Source of the DNA: JAAFHZ01 sp964247085
GTDB lineage: Bacteria; Cyanobacteriota; Cyanobacteriia; Cyanobacteriales; Chamaesiphonaceae
Direction: 5' to 3'
Length of the DNA: 64,000 nt
NCBI GenBank assembly: GCA_964247085.1
Contig: CAXTSX010000012.1
Span: 19,701-83,700, forward strand
In this document: piece by piece, positions 17,243 to 26,029 of the stretch
Numbering within the stretch: position 1 is the stretch's first letter
How the letters are laid out: each line of letters begins with the position of its first letter
The notes under the pieces: model-generated
The model's input: only the letters and a program-made list of their open reading frames with translations
Databases searched by the model: none
What the model was told of the DNA's origin: nothing
Position numbers and translations under genes: made by a program

Positions 17243-19027
17243 TTATTGATTGCTTCTTGGATATTCCTCATTTTTTACCGCCAAATTAGCCTGATGTGGA
17301 TGGCCCCAAATAATCTGCTCGTGCTTATAGATCACCATGCCCAGCTTGGCTCCTTTGGGTTTATAAACATGCTTAGTGGCGGTATAAACTACCGGCACGG
17401 CCTCACTCTGCCGCCCCCGACTATGGTAAGCCATCAAATTAGCGACATACTGTAAATCTACTGCTTCCGGCACGGCTCCAGCTGGCAGGCGTAGTAAACC
17501 ATGACTGCCTGAAATTTCTTGGGCATGGAACCATAAGTCATAATCGGTGGCAGTTTTAAAAGTTAGCCGATCGTTCTGCCGATTATTCCGACCAACTAAT
17601 ACCTCAAAACCACTGGGGCTAGTAAAACTGCGCGGTTGAGTTTCTGGCAGGGCGGAGGGTTTCGGGCGGTTGGCGGGGGCTGGCAAATAGCCACTTTGAA
17701 TTAATTCCTCCTTAATTTCCGTCAAAGTTTCTAGATCGATCGGCTGTTGGTAAGTTTCAATTTGGCTGATGCTGGCGGCAATTTGGGTCAGATAGTCCAA
17801 CTCAGCTTGGACAGAGGCTAACAGTGGCAACACTAGAGTTTGGGCTCGTTTCAGTTTTTGATATTTTTTGTAAATTGCCTGGGCATTTTGGCTACCGCTT
17901 TTTTCGGGATTGAGAGTGATGCTTACTGGTTGTTCGGTTTCAAAATCGGTGAGCACCATTTCCGACAAGCCGGACTGCCATAAATGCAGATGAGCCATCA
18001 ACAAGTCGGCGCGACTACGTAGTTCTTCCGCATCTTGTGATTCAGCCAAGCGCGATCGAAAGGTTTGGGCTTTGACTTCTAATTTACTGATCACGCCGCC
18101 CAGTTTGGTGGTGAGCTGATGGCGTAGTTGTTGAAAATTGGTGTGGTTGAGGATATTGGTGAAATATTCATTCACCATTTGGTTCACCGAGGGAGCCGAT
18201 CGATCAGTACCCCAGCCCAAAGCGTTGTAGCCGGATGCTGTCCAGCCCGGTTGCCAGGCTTGACCATCGGTCAAGGTAGTTTGCCACTGTCGCCAGACCT
18301 GAAATAGTCGTTGCCAGTCAGCTTCTACTAATTCCGTTGTTGTCGCATCAATTTTAATCGCAGCAGCAGTGAGCATCGCCTGAGTTATGGCAGTACTTAA
18401 GCCTCGATAGTTGCTGATCAGTTTTTTGGTGACTAATCCTGGCACCAGACTCACCCGCTCTTGCCAACTAGTTAGTGTTTCTTGGAGGCTGGGCATGGTA
18501 GTAAGCAAACCAGGTGGCAGTTCATATGGTTGGCCAGTTTGCACCGTGCGAACCGAAGACTGTTTGCCACTAACTTGATGAGCGGTAGCGATAATCAAGC
18601 GATCGCCTTTGGCGCAAGCGGAGCTATCGGCATCTGTCAGGGTGGCGTTGCTGTATTTGCCCATCACCTCTACAAACAAATGATAGACCGCTGATTCCCC
18701 TGGTCGTGGTGCAAATTGCAAATCCATCACCCGTTCCCAAGGAGCAACTGGTTGAATGGCTACCAAGGCCAAGCCCCCCAGCTGGTGCTTCAGTTGTTGG
18801 CTAAAGGTGAAGGTGTCTGGGAGGCGCGGTGGTGGATTGGTGAGGACAATGCGGGCGGCTTCGGGATGCCAAGATACAGCGAGCCAGCCCCGTTCTGACA
18901 AAGTCCGTAATCCGAGCAAGACGGTATGTCGATCGATCTGATAAACGGTTTCGACCCGCGCCGGAATCCAGCTGGCGGCCAACTCTTGGCAAGTGGCAGT
19001 GAGAGTGGTGAAGTCAACTTGTTGCAA
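17243..19027 (-). CDS. rqcH: NFACT family protein, RqcH-type ribosome quality control factor
   Basis: A 594-residue protein formerly annotated as fibronectin/fibrinogen-binding. Order: NFACT-N domain (about 1-240), helix-hairpin-helix and long coiled-coil region (about 285-430) and NFACT-R domain (about 460-575) with the typical GFEVLVGRNNRQNDRLTFK and DLWFHAQEISGSHGLLRL. Bacterial RqcH binds stalled 50S-nascent chain complexes and adds C-terminal alanine tails (shown in Bacillus). It ends one base from the convergent barrel-protein gene. The symbol is given by family, not by experiment in this organism. Confidence 0.92.
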   Translation of the reverse strand: MQQVDFTTLTATCQELAASWIPARVETVYQIDRHTVLLGLRTLSERGWLAVSWHPEAARIVLTNPPPRLPDTFTFSQQLKHQLGGLALVAIQPVAPWERVMDLQFAPRPGESAVYHLFVEVMGKYSNATLTDADSSACAKGDRLIIATAHQVSGKQSSVRTVQTGQPYELPPGLLTTMPSLQETLTSWQERVSLVPGLVTKKLISNYRGLSTAITQAMLTAAAIKIDATTTELVEADWQRLFQVWRQWQTTLTDGQAWQPGWTASGYNALGWGTDRSAPSVNQMVNEYFTNILNHTNFQQLRHQLTTKLGGVISKLEVKAQTFRSRLAESQDAEELRSRADLLMAHLHLWQSGLSEMVLTDFETEQPVSITLNPEKSGSQNAQAIYKKYQKLKRAQTLVLPLLASVQAELDYLTQIAASISQIETYQQPIDLETLTEIKEELIQSGYLPAPANRPKPSALPETQPRSFTSPSGFEVLVGRNNRQNDRLTFKTATDYDLWFHAQEISGSHGLLRLPAGAVPEAVDLQYVANLMAYHSRGRQSEAVPVVYTATKHVYKPKGAKLGMVIYKHEQIIWGHPHQANLAVKNEEYPRSNQ

Positions 19028-19100
19028 TGTTTTGGTGCCCGAACTGCTCTAGATTTAGCTATTACCTAAATTATCAATGGTACCTAGAGGTTTTGGATCA

Positions 19101-20867
19101 TTAATTGGTATTAGTTGCCATCAGCGGCAACTTAAAAGCAAAACAACTACCCTGTCCCACTTCACTCTGCACACTGACTCCACCACCGTGTAACTCTACA
19201 ATTTGCTTGACCAAAGCCAAGCCTAGACCAGTTCCTTCATATTGGCGGTTCAGATTGCTATCAACTTGGATAAAAGGCTGGAAAAGCTTAGATAGATCGG
19301 TAGCAGCAATACCAATACCTGTATCGGTTACTTCAAAACAAATAAATTGCTGGGGAGTATTAGTTGGCTCTTCTGCATAAACATTTAGGGTGATCTGACC
19401 ATGATCGGGGGTGAACTTGATCGCATTGCCCAGCAAATTAATTAACACCTGTTGAATCCGCCGATGATCGATCGCCATTTCTCCCATATCGGCAGCAACA
19501 CTAATAGCTATGGGAATTCGCTTGGGCAATGCCCTTTGTTCAGCAATAGACCAGCTAGATTGACATAGTTCATTGATTTCGACATTAGTAATCTTTAGTT
19601 CGATCTGACTAGTGGTCATGTTCGATACTTCCAGGATGTCGTTAATCATTCCCAATAGGTTATTGCCACTGCGATGAATGGTAGTGATCGATTGACGTTG
19701 CCGTTCGTTAATGGACCCATACACCCCTTCTTCTAAACTCTCGGACATACCCAAAATGGCATTGAGGGGTGTGCGTAATTCATGGCTCATGGTGGCCAAA
19801 AATTCATCCTTGAGCCGTGTGGCACGGATTAAATCGGCAGTAGATGCCTCTAAAATTGAAATTAGTCGCGACTGTTCTTGCTCGAGACGTTTACGTTCAC
19901 TAATATCTTGAGCAGTGCCGATCAACTGTTTGACTTGACCCTGAGCATCACGGCTAAATACGGCTTCTCGACTAGAGAGCCACCGCCAATCGCCATTGAC
20001 ATGTCGCATCCGATATTCACACTCTAAGATCTCATCATCTTGATGGGTAGTTAGTTGCTTAAAATAGGCTGGTAATCGTTGGAGTTGTGATTGATCATCA
20101 GGATGAATGAGTTCTTGAACGAATTTGTTTCCTAAGTCTTGGAGCTGGGCTGGAGTGTAGCCCAGCAGATCGGTGAGTTCGCGATTGGCATAAACATTGC
20201 GGTGCTCTTGCAGGTCATAAAGATACAAAATGTTCGGTGAGGCATCGGCAATTTTCTGAATGAATTCTTGGCTGGCTTGCAGCGCTACTGTTCGTCCAGC
20301 CACTTCTATTTCTAGTTCATGATTCAACTGCTCAAGAGCGATCATTGCTTGTTCTCGTTCTGCCGCCACTTGAGATATTTCGGCCTGGTGAGTTTGAATT
20401 AATGCTAGTTTTTCGGCCTCTAGACGAGCTACCTTCTGCTCCAGTGTTTCAAGCAAACAACAAATTTCTGTAGGATTAACTAGCTGTAATAGGTCGGCCT
20501 GTTTGATTAATCCCACGACGGCACCGCCATCATCTAGCAATGGTAGATATTCGATCCGATAACTGTGAAATAAATTAAAAGGCACCAGAACATCAGTAAA
20601 TTCTTGTTCTCGCAAGGTTACAACTGGTGAGAGCATCACATCGGCGATCGACAACTCTGCCAGATTTTGACCAGCGACACAATGCTGCACCAGATTGTGA
20701 TCGGTGACAATGCCAATCAATCGATGGTCATCTAATACTAAGCTGTAGCCATTTTCAATAATTAGATCAATTACTTCTGTTAAGGGAGCTGTAGATGAGA
20801 TAGTTAGCGGATCATGAATAATTGTAGTTTTTAAATCAACATTGGTAGATGTTAAAGACATAGGCAT
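19101..20867 (-). CDS. Hybrid sensor histidine kinase with CBS pair and PAS domain
   Basis: A protein of about 588 residues without transmembrane segments. Order: two CBS modules (about 10-130; ENGYSLVLDDHRLIGIVTDH, YLPLLDDGGAVVGLIKQADL), a coiled coil (140-205), a PAS/PAC domain (about 212-335; LLGYTPAQLQDL, GTAQDISERKR), HisKA with the phosphorylatable histidine in MSHELRTPLNAIL, then HATPase (NLLGNAIKFTP, DTGIGI, GTGLGLALV). CBS pairs usually bind adenine nucleotides, so energy state may be an input. I chose the ATG at 20867 because of an AGGAAA site; a frame extends to 20918. No response regulator is adjacent. Confidence 0.92.
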   Translation of the reverse strand: MPMSLTSTNVDLKTTIIHDPLTISSTAPLTEVIDLIIENGYSLVLDDHRLIGIVTDHNLVQHCVAGQNLAELSIADVMLSPVVTLREQEFTDVLVPFNLFHSYRIEYLPLLDDGGAVVGLIKQADLLQLVNPTEICCLLETLEQKVARLEAEKLALIQTHQAEISQVAAEREQAMIALEQLNHELEIEVAGRTVALQASQEFIQKIADASPNILYLYDLQEHRNVYANRELTDLLGYTPAQLQDLGNKFVQELIHPDDQSQLQRLPAYFKQLTTHQDDEILECEYRMRHVNGDWRWLSSREAVFSRDAQGQVKQLIGTAQDISERKRLEQEQSRLISILEASTADLIRATRLKDEFLATMSHELRTPLNAILGMSESLEEGVYGSINERQRQSITTIHRSGNNLLGMINDILEVSNMTTSQIELKITNVEINELCQSSWSIAEQRALPKRIPIAISVAADMGEMAIDHRRIQQVLINLLGNAIKFTPDHGQITLNVYAEEPTNTPQQFICFEVTDTGIGIAATDLSKLFQPFIQVDSNLNRQYEGTGLGLALVKQIVELHGGGVSVQSEVGQGSCFAFKLPLMATNTN

Positions 20868-20979
20868 AATCTTTATTTCCTGCCCTTTCAGTCTACATGC
20901 AATTACTGCAAATTCCAATGCAATTCTGACAAAAGTATAGATTGTAATCTAAGATTTTAGATATTTTACTAGTTTAAAA

Positions 20980-21282
20980 TCAACAATATTTACTAATATC
21001 AGCACCGCATTTATCAGCTAGATAGCACAAGGCTCGCCAGCGCAGGGCGACTATTTCGGGATAAACCGGGTTCAGTTTACACAGGGGCGGAATATGGAGG
21101 ATGGTGCGATCGCCAATTTTAATATTGCGCTGAAATGGACACTGAGCGGGAATCATTTGACATAAAAGATTAGCCTGCTGTTCATTGTTGATGGTTAATC
21201 GATCGATCCATTGGCGCAGTGGTCTTAGACAAGAATGGTAGTAATTTTCTGGAGCAAAATGCTCGGATTGAGAGGCTTCCAT
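20980..21282 (-). CDS. Mo-dependent nitrogenase C-terminus family protein (stand-alone)
   Basis: A 100-residue protein with the Mo-nitro_C signature CPFQRNIKIGDRTILHIPPL followed by CKLNPVYPEIVALRWRAL. Seven cysteines are present, three of them in the C-terminal part. The domain was named from the tail of some nitrogenase proteins but is widespread as a small free-standing protein in cyanobacteria, including non-fixers; its role is unknown. No nif gene is in this window. It lies upstream of the CBS-PAS histidine kinase on the same strand, 112 bases away. Confidence 0.85.
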   Translation of the reverse strand: MEASQSEHFAPENYYHSCLRPLRQWIDRLTINNEQQANLLCQMIPAQCPFQRNIKIGDRTILHIPPLCKLNPVYPEIVALRWRALCYLADKCGADISKYC

Positions 21283-21393
21283 CAGCTTACTCCTAGGTAA
21301 CTGTCTTTATTTACAGGGGTTACCCAGAGGTTTCCGTACATAATTTTGGGGATCAAGAAGATCCGCACAATTTGTAATATTCAACTCACAAAA

Positions 21394-22326
21394 CTATTTA
21401 TCAAAGATGGGGCTTACTTGATAGCCAGCTTGGCGCAGCAGGGCAATAACGCCCTGTTGACCACCTAAATGTCCAGCGCCGACCCCAAAGAAAGTCGGCT
21501 TTTCCTTGGCCACACGGCCAATAATGGGAATCCATTTGCGATTGCGCTCATCCAGTAGACCGGCCAAAAACTTTTTATTAGTTTCACTAGATACGCCAGT
21601 TTCGACTCCTTTGGATACTAGGCCATACAGTTTGGCAATATCTTGATTTTTGTAGGCAATTTGCAGGTTTTGATAGTCTTTGATACTTTGTTTACGAACT
21701 TTTTGGCGGTTGTCGATCGATTCTATTAGCTGCTTTACTTGTTCTTTCACAGGGATGCGATCGAATACCGATAATTGTTCTTGGGGGGTTTCTAAACCCT
21801 TAATAGCAATGTCTTTTTTGCGAGCGAGCTTACCCAGAGTGATTTCCCAGGAACTAGTTTTGCATTTATCAGCAGCCACTCCAGCCACGATGCCGCTCAC
21901 CAGCAAGGGGCGCAGATTGCTCACGCTCGCAAAGGACACCTCTTTTAGTTCTTTGGCAAAAAAAGTTTTTACTTTGCGATACTCGGCTGCCGTCATCACA
22001 TCTTTGAGGGTTTGGCCACGGGGCAATAGCATGCCGGCTCCAGCCAGGAGTGGTACGCTGGAATCGGTAATATCAATTTCTAGATACAGTTGTTGAATAT
22101 TATCTAAAACCTTTTTTTGTTTGGGTTTGAGGACCAATCGATCGACACAAGCGCTATGAATAGTCCCAAATAAATAAGATGGCTTTTGGATGCCTGGACC
22201 CGATATTTCCCACAGCAGCGACTTTTCGGTGGGCACCTGACCCCAGGTAATTTGGGGGGTCAGGCCAATGAGCAATGAACCTAGTACTGCTGCCAGAGAG
22301 TATTTCTGAAGAGTGGGAAGAATCAT
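21394..22326 (-). CDS. TraB/GumN family protein
   Basis: A 310-residue exported protein with a signal peptide cleaved near residue 29 (ITWGQ). The family core starts LLWEISGPGIQKPSYLFGTIHSACVD, with the GTIH motif that supplies a putative metal-binding histidine, and ends with FFGVGAGHLGGQQGVIALLR, the second conserved GxGHL motif. TraB/GumN proteins relate to the Tiki metalloprotease fold; a peptidase activity is inferred for bacterial members. Probably periplasmic. I saw no strong Shine-Dalgarno. Confidence 0.9.
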   Translation of the reverse strand: MILPTLQKYSLAAVLGSLLIGLTPQITWGQVPTEKSLLWEISGPGIQKPSYLFGTIHSACVDRLVLKPKQKKVLDNIQQLYLEIDITDSSVPLLAGAGMLLPRGQTLKDVMTAAEYRKVKTFFAKELKEVSFASVSNLRPLLVSGIVAGVAADKCKTSSWEITLGKLARKKDIAIKGLETPQEQLSVFDRIPVKEQVKQLIESIDNRQKVRKQSIKDYQNLQIAYKNQDIAKLYGLVSKGVETGVSSETNKKFLAGLLDERNRKWIPIIGRVAKEKPTFFGVGAGHLGGQQGVIALLRQAGYQVSPIFDK

Positions 22327-22407
22327 GGCAGGGAGAAGAGATGAATATTGCTAATTCTAGCTTCAATTATCTGGGAAGAGATTGCAGAAACCGCCGCCCA
22401 CCGAATA

Positions 22408-23079
22408 CTAGGTATGCACTACGCAACTACTCAAGCCCACCAAGCTACCAGCTTTGGTTAATCCCAAGACTAAGCGCGGCCATACACAGCCATTATTTTG
22501 GTGGCCATCAGTAGTATCTAGATTGATTTCTACGAAGACAGGATTGCTTAAATCGGTCTGGGTTTGATACCAATCAATTAATTTTTGCCAGGTCGCCTGG
22601 ATCGTTGGGTCAGTATATTCGGGATCGCTAAGATATTCCCACCACTGACCACAACCAGCTTTCAATGGGCAGATTTCGATTCTGGCCTGGGGATAGATAG
22701 TACCGCCAAAAGCCGATCGAATCTCTTCCTCGGTAATACTCGTGGGGACCGGCTGATCCTGATTGGCTATGACGTAGAAAGCAGCCAGTGCATGGTCGCT
22801 TTCATCGCCCATGCCAATGTAAATGCCTTGCATGATTGCAGCGGCTTCAGCGGCTAAGTCTTGGCAAAGTTTAAATTCAACCGGATCATGGTTATGCGGG
22901 ATGGTGTCACCCGATCGGCCGTAAGCACCACAGTCGTAAACTACTGTCTGCGTGGAAAGTACATTATGCGGCCAGTCTTTTTCATCAGGACAATCTCGCT
23001 CAATGCCATATGTTTCTAAACATTCGGTCAATGATTGGAGGCGTTCGGAGTTAATTTGGCAATTGTCAATCAAGTTCAT
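22408..23079 (-). CDS. Hypothetical protein
   Basis: A 223-residue acidic soluble protein that I do not recognise. It carries eight cysteines and several Trp/His-containing motifs (DWPHNVLSTQ, GDTIPHNHDPVEFK, CGQWWEYLSDPEY). There is no signal peptide or membrane helix, and the codon use looks ordinary. It is divergent from the gene at 23148 with a 68-base gap. The scattered Cys and His could bind a metal, but no known arrangement is visible. Confidence 0.6.
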   Translation of the reverse strand: MNLIDNCQINSERLQSLTECLETYGIERDCPDEKDWPHNVLSTQTVVYDCGAYGRSGDTIPHNHDPVEFKLCQDLAAEAAAIMQGIYIGMGDESDHALAAFYVIANQDQPVPTSITEEEIRSAFGGTIYPQARIEICPLKAGCGQWWEYLSDPEYTDPTIQATWQKLIDWYQTQTDLSNPVFVEINLDTTDGHQNNGCVWPRLVLGLTKAGSLVGLSSCVVHT

Positions 23080-23147
23080 ATTCTGGGCTGAATTTCCCTA
23101 AAATAGCGCGGTACAATGGTTAATCCCTGCTTCACCAGCCATCAGAT

Positions 23148-23834
23148 ATGTTTGATCGATTTCGGCAAAAATATCCGCAAGGCAGTATCACCAGTAGTCT
23201 AATTCAAATTCACAACGATCGATATATCGTTAGTGTTTCAATTAAGGTTGATGGGGTTGTTTTGGCGACGACTTTGGCCGCCGATGAGCAAATTCAAGTG
23301 GCGGAAGCCCAAGCTACCGCTCAAGCCATCCAAACATTGCATCTTGGTGAGTCAGTACTGACCGAGTTGCCCTTAATTCGGCAACCAAAATTAGAGTTAG
23401 TGCCGTCTATTTCTGCTACCAGTTCTGATACCAGGTTGGCTAGTCTGGAGGAGATGGCCGAAACCACATCGCCCAGTGTTTTTGATGAAAGTGGATCGGC
23501 CAGCGCCGCACACATCACCACAGAGTTCGGTGAAACTAGTGAACCAGAAATCAAACTAGCTGATAGCCAAAAAGAAAAAGCGGCGATCGTCCAAGAGGAT
23601 GATGAGGCTAATACTTACAATATTGATACTATTTCACCAGCAGAGCCGTCACTCAGCGTTACTGACATGATTCCATTAATTAATATGGAACTAAAGCGAC
23701 TAGGTTGGTCGCGGGAAAAGGGGCGCGACTGCATCATCGAACTTTACAATAAACGTTCCAGTTCATTGCTTAGTGACGAAGAACTGCTGGGCTTGCTGCG
23801 TTACTTACAAGCCCAAACAGCCACCGCCGATTAG
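23148..23834 (+). CDS. Two-domain conserved cyanobacterial-type protein of unknown function
   Basis: A 228-residue protein. Residues 1-65 form a compact domain (FRQKYPQGSITSSLIQIHND, then VEAVxAQAT-like helix QVAEAQATAQAIQTL) with the strand-strand-helix pattern of dsRNA-binding-like folds, a resemblance only. A disordered acidic linker (about 80-170) joins it to a C-terminal helical motif, LGWSREKGRDCIIELYNKRS then LLSDEELLGLLRYL, which I have seen on other cyanobacterial proteins. Possibly nucleic-acid linked. It overlaps the convergent clpP stop by four bases. Confidence 0.7.
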   Translation: MFDRFRQKYPQGSITSSLIQIHNDRYIVSVSIKVDGVVLATTLAADEQIQVAEAQATAQAIQTLHLGESVLTELPLIRQPKLELVPSISATSSDTRLASLEEMAETTSPSVFDESGSASAAHITTEFGETSEPEIKLADSQKEKAAIVQEDDEANTYNIDTISPAEPSLSVTDMIPLINMELKRLGWSREKGRDCIIELYNKRSSSLLSDEELLGLLRYLQAQTATAD

Positions 23835-24424
23835 TGAACAACAGTCAGCTGTCGTCTGTCCAGAACTTTATCGATGAGTCCATACTCAGTGGCTTCTTCC
23901 GCCGACATAAAGAAATCTCGTTCAGTATCCTCTTGAATCTTCTCCAGTGGTTGACCAGTATGATCGGCCAATAGATTATTGAGACGATCTTTAATGTAAA
24001 GAATTTCTTTCGCTTGAATTGTGATGTCGGTAGCCTGACCCTGCGCACCCCCAGATGGCTGGTGAATCATAATCCGGGAATGGGGCAGGCTCACTCTTTT
24101 ACCTTTGGTGCCAGCGCTCAGCAAAAAAGCACCCATACTGGCAGCAAAGCCGACACAAATAGTCGAAACATCGGGTCTTACTAAATTCATCGTGTCATAA
24201 ATCCCCATCCCAGCAGAGACTGAACCACCAGGGGAGTTGATGTAGAGGAAAATGTCTTTCTCGGGGTCTTCGGACTCCAGGTATAAAAGCTGCGCCACAA
24301 TTACGTTGGCAATATCCGCATCCACCTGTTGGCCGAGGAAAATGATCCGCTCCCGCAGCAAGCGGGAGTAAATATCAAAGGCTCTTTCGCCTCTGCCTGA
24401 TTGCTCAATAACGGTGGGTATCAT
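23831..24424 (-). CDS. clpP: ATP-dependent Clp protease proteolytic subunit
   Basis: A 197-residue serine peptidase forming the tetradecameric chamber of Clp proteases with ClpC/ClpX partners. The catalytic triad is visible as S96 (GFAASMGAF), H121 (MIHQPSGG) and D170 (TERDFFMS). The substrate-groove sequence INSPGGSVSAGMGIYDTM is intact, and the length is normal for an active ClpP rather than ClpR. Cyanobacteria carry several paralogues; which one this is cannot be fixed here. The 3' end overlaps the convergent gene by four bases. Confidence 0.96.
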   Translation of the reverse strand: MIPTVIEQSGRGERAFDIYSRLLRERIIFLGQQVDADIANVIVAQLLYLESEDPEKDIFLYINSPGGSVSAGMGIYDTMNLVRPDVSTICVGFAASMGAFLLSAGTKGKRVSLPHSRIMIHQPSGGAQGQATDITIQAKEILYIKDRLNNLLADHTGQPLEKIQEDTERDFFMSAEEATEYGLIDKVLDRRQLTVVH

Positions 24425-24506
24425 GTTGAAGGAATGGTTAAGGGTATTCTTAATTATCGTTGATTAGTCCGCTCTGGTGAAGCATTGGCAGTAGCAAAAA
24501 CCGTCC

Positions 24507-24998
24507 TTAGCGATAATTGGTAAATTGTAATGACACCGGGTAGTCTTCTTGCTTGAGGCGCTGAATGACTGTCTGTAAGTCATCTTTGTCTTTAGCTGTC
24601 ACCCGTACTACATCGCCTTGAATAGAAGGCTGGACTTTTTTAACTTCTTCCCGAATTAGCTTGCTAATTTGTTTGCCCAGTTCTTGGCTAATCCCTTTTT
24701 TGAGGGTGATTTCTTGGCGGATGCGGTTGCCACTGGCTGATTCAATGGTGCCATAATCAAAAATCTTTAAAGATAAGTTGCGTTTGACAGCTTTGCTTTG
24801 CAGGATGTCATGCACGGCATCAAGAGTCATTTCGCTGGCAGTTTCGACCTTAATATTTTCATCGCCCAATTCCAAGGTGGTTTTGGTATCTTTTAGGTCG
24901 TAGCGACTGTTGATTTCACGGCTGGCTTGATCGATCGCATTGACCAGTTCTTGCCGATCGAAGTCGCTGACAATATCAAATGAATAAGTAGAAGCCAT
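24507..24998 (-). CDS. yajQ: YajQ family (UPF0234) nucleotide-binding protein
   Basis: A 163-residue protein matching YajQ along its length: start STYSFDIVSDFDRQELVNAI, middle SREINSRYDLKDT, and the final QGDVVRVTAKDKDDLQTVIQ and FTNYR. The family has two RNP-like alpha/beta domains and binds nucleotides, including cyclic di-GMP in some proteobacteria. An AGAGGG Shine-Dalgarno precedes the ATG by eight bases. It lies 36 bases after the MAPEG gene on the same strand. Confidence 0.95.
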   Translation of the reverse strand: MASTYSFDIVSDFDRQELVNAIDQASREINSRYDLKDTKTTLELGDENIKVETASEMTLDAVHDILQSKAVKRNLSLKIFDYGTIESASGNRIRQEITLKKGISQELGKQISKLIREEVKKVQPSIQGDVVRVTAKDKDDLQTVIQRLKQEDYPVSLQFTNYR

Positions 24999-25034
24999 AA
25001 TATTACCCTCTAGTGTTTTTGGCCAAATTTAAAG

Positions 25035-25454
25035 CTAGGTTAAAGCGCTCTGGATGCTCATAATCATCAGGCTGGCGGTGGCAAAAGTGCCTACGCCAAA
25101 CATCAAAGAACGCCCAATGGGGAAATTAATAATATAAAAGATCGAGAACAACAAGCGGGAAACCACAAAGGCGATCGCTAGATTAGCCGCATAGGAAGAA
25201 TCCTGTTTGGTGGCGTAGGCCATTAAAGCAGCGGCGGCAAAGGTGATAAAGGTTTCAAAGGAATTTTGGTGTGCCCAAGTCGCCCGTTTGGCATAGTCGG
25301 CAAGCTTATCAAAATTAGCGCGGGGCGCTCCAGGATCGTAACCAGCCTGAAATCGTCCAACTACCACAAACAAATATGGAAAGTAAATTAGCGCAGCTGC
25401 GCAGCCGATCGCACCCAAAAGTACAGCGGTGGTCGGAAGATGCAAAAAATTCAT
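25035..25454 (-). CDS. MAPEG family membrane protein
   Basis: A 139-residue protein with four membrane helices (about 8-32, 63-82, 87-107, 112-135). The MAPEG pattern is clear: a first helix followed by polar residues, then WAHQNSFETFITFAAAALM and the FSIFYIINFPIGRSLMF loop. MAPEG proteins are trimeric membrane glutathione transferases or peroxidases, or are involved in lipid-mediator metabolism; the bacterial substrate is unknown. It lies seven bases downstream of the DprA-like gene, probably in one transcript. Confidence 0.9.
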   Translation of the reverse strand: MNFLHLPTTAVLLGAIGCAAALIYFPYLFVVVGRFQAGYDPGAPRANFDKLADYAKRATWAHQNSFETFITFAAAALMAYATKQDSSYAANLAIAFVVSRLLFSIFYIINFPIGRSLMFGVGTFATASLMIMSIQSALT

Positions 25455-25460
25455 GCCAGC

Positions 25461-25955
25461 TTAGTCGAAGTAGAACAATGTGACTACCTTACGCTGTTCT
25501 TCGGCTTCCTGACAAGTCTGGAGTAGGGTGCGGCTATCGTGGAAGGCAAAACAAATCAGCTGCTGGCAGCGCGAAATAATTTCTTGGTTACACAGAGTAC
25601 TAGCTTCACCCAAAGGTAAATCGTCGTTTTGAGGACTTTCCACCAAATGTAGTACTTGCTGCAATTGTTCTTGCGATTCGAGGGGCTGTCGATCTAGGCT
25701 TTGGGGCAAGATCACGGTCAACCTGTCGCGATCGGCGCGCATGGCTCCTTTAATAGCGGCGGCATTAGCACCAGCCGCTCCGGAAGTAATCATCCGATTT
25801 CCCGATAAGACCAGCGCGTAACTCATCATTTCAATTAAATGCTGGTGAGTAATGGGGACATGGCGGGAACCCAGTAAAGCAATTTTTTTGGAACCAGTCT
25901 GCTGGATGCTGGCTAGCTCTTGAGCTAGGGTGTCTATATTGGATACGTTAACCAA
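25461..25955 (-). CDS. DprA-like Rossmann protein (DNA recombination-mediator-like)
   Basis: A 164-residue protein built as a single Rossmann-type domain. It contains ALLGSRHVPIT, ITSGAAGANAAAIKGAM and LTVILPQSL, matching the GSR...SG.A.G...A...AI pattern of DprA/LOG-like nucleotide-binding proteins. Full DprA, which loads RecA in transformation, is longer, so this is a short relative often annotated as DNA recombination-mediator protein A in cyanobacteria. The true function is uncertain. Confidence 0.75.
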   Translation of the reverse strand: MVNVSNIDTLAQELASIQQTGSKKIALLGSRHVPITHQHLIEMMSYALVLSGNRMITSGAAGANAAAIKGAMRADRDRLTVILPQSLDRQPLESQEQLQQVLHLVESPQNDDLPLGEASTLCNQEIISRCQQLICFAFHDSRTLLQTCQEAEEQRKVVTLFYFD

Positions 25956-26029
25956 AAAAGTCTTACCAACTTAACGACGCTGCCATTATAGCAGCTTGAT
26001 CAGGTTCTCTAGGCGTGATGTACAGCACC

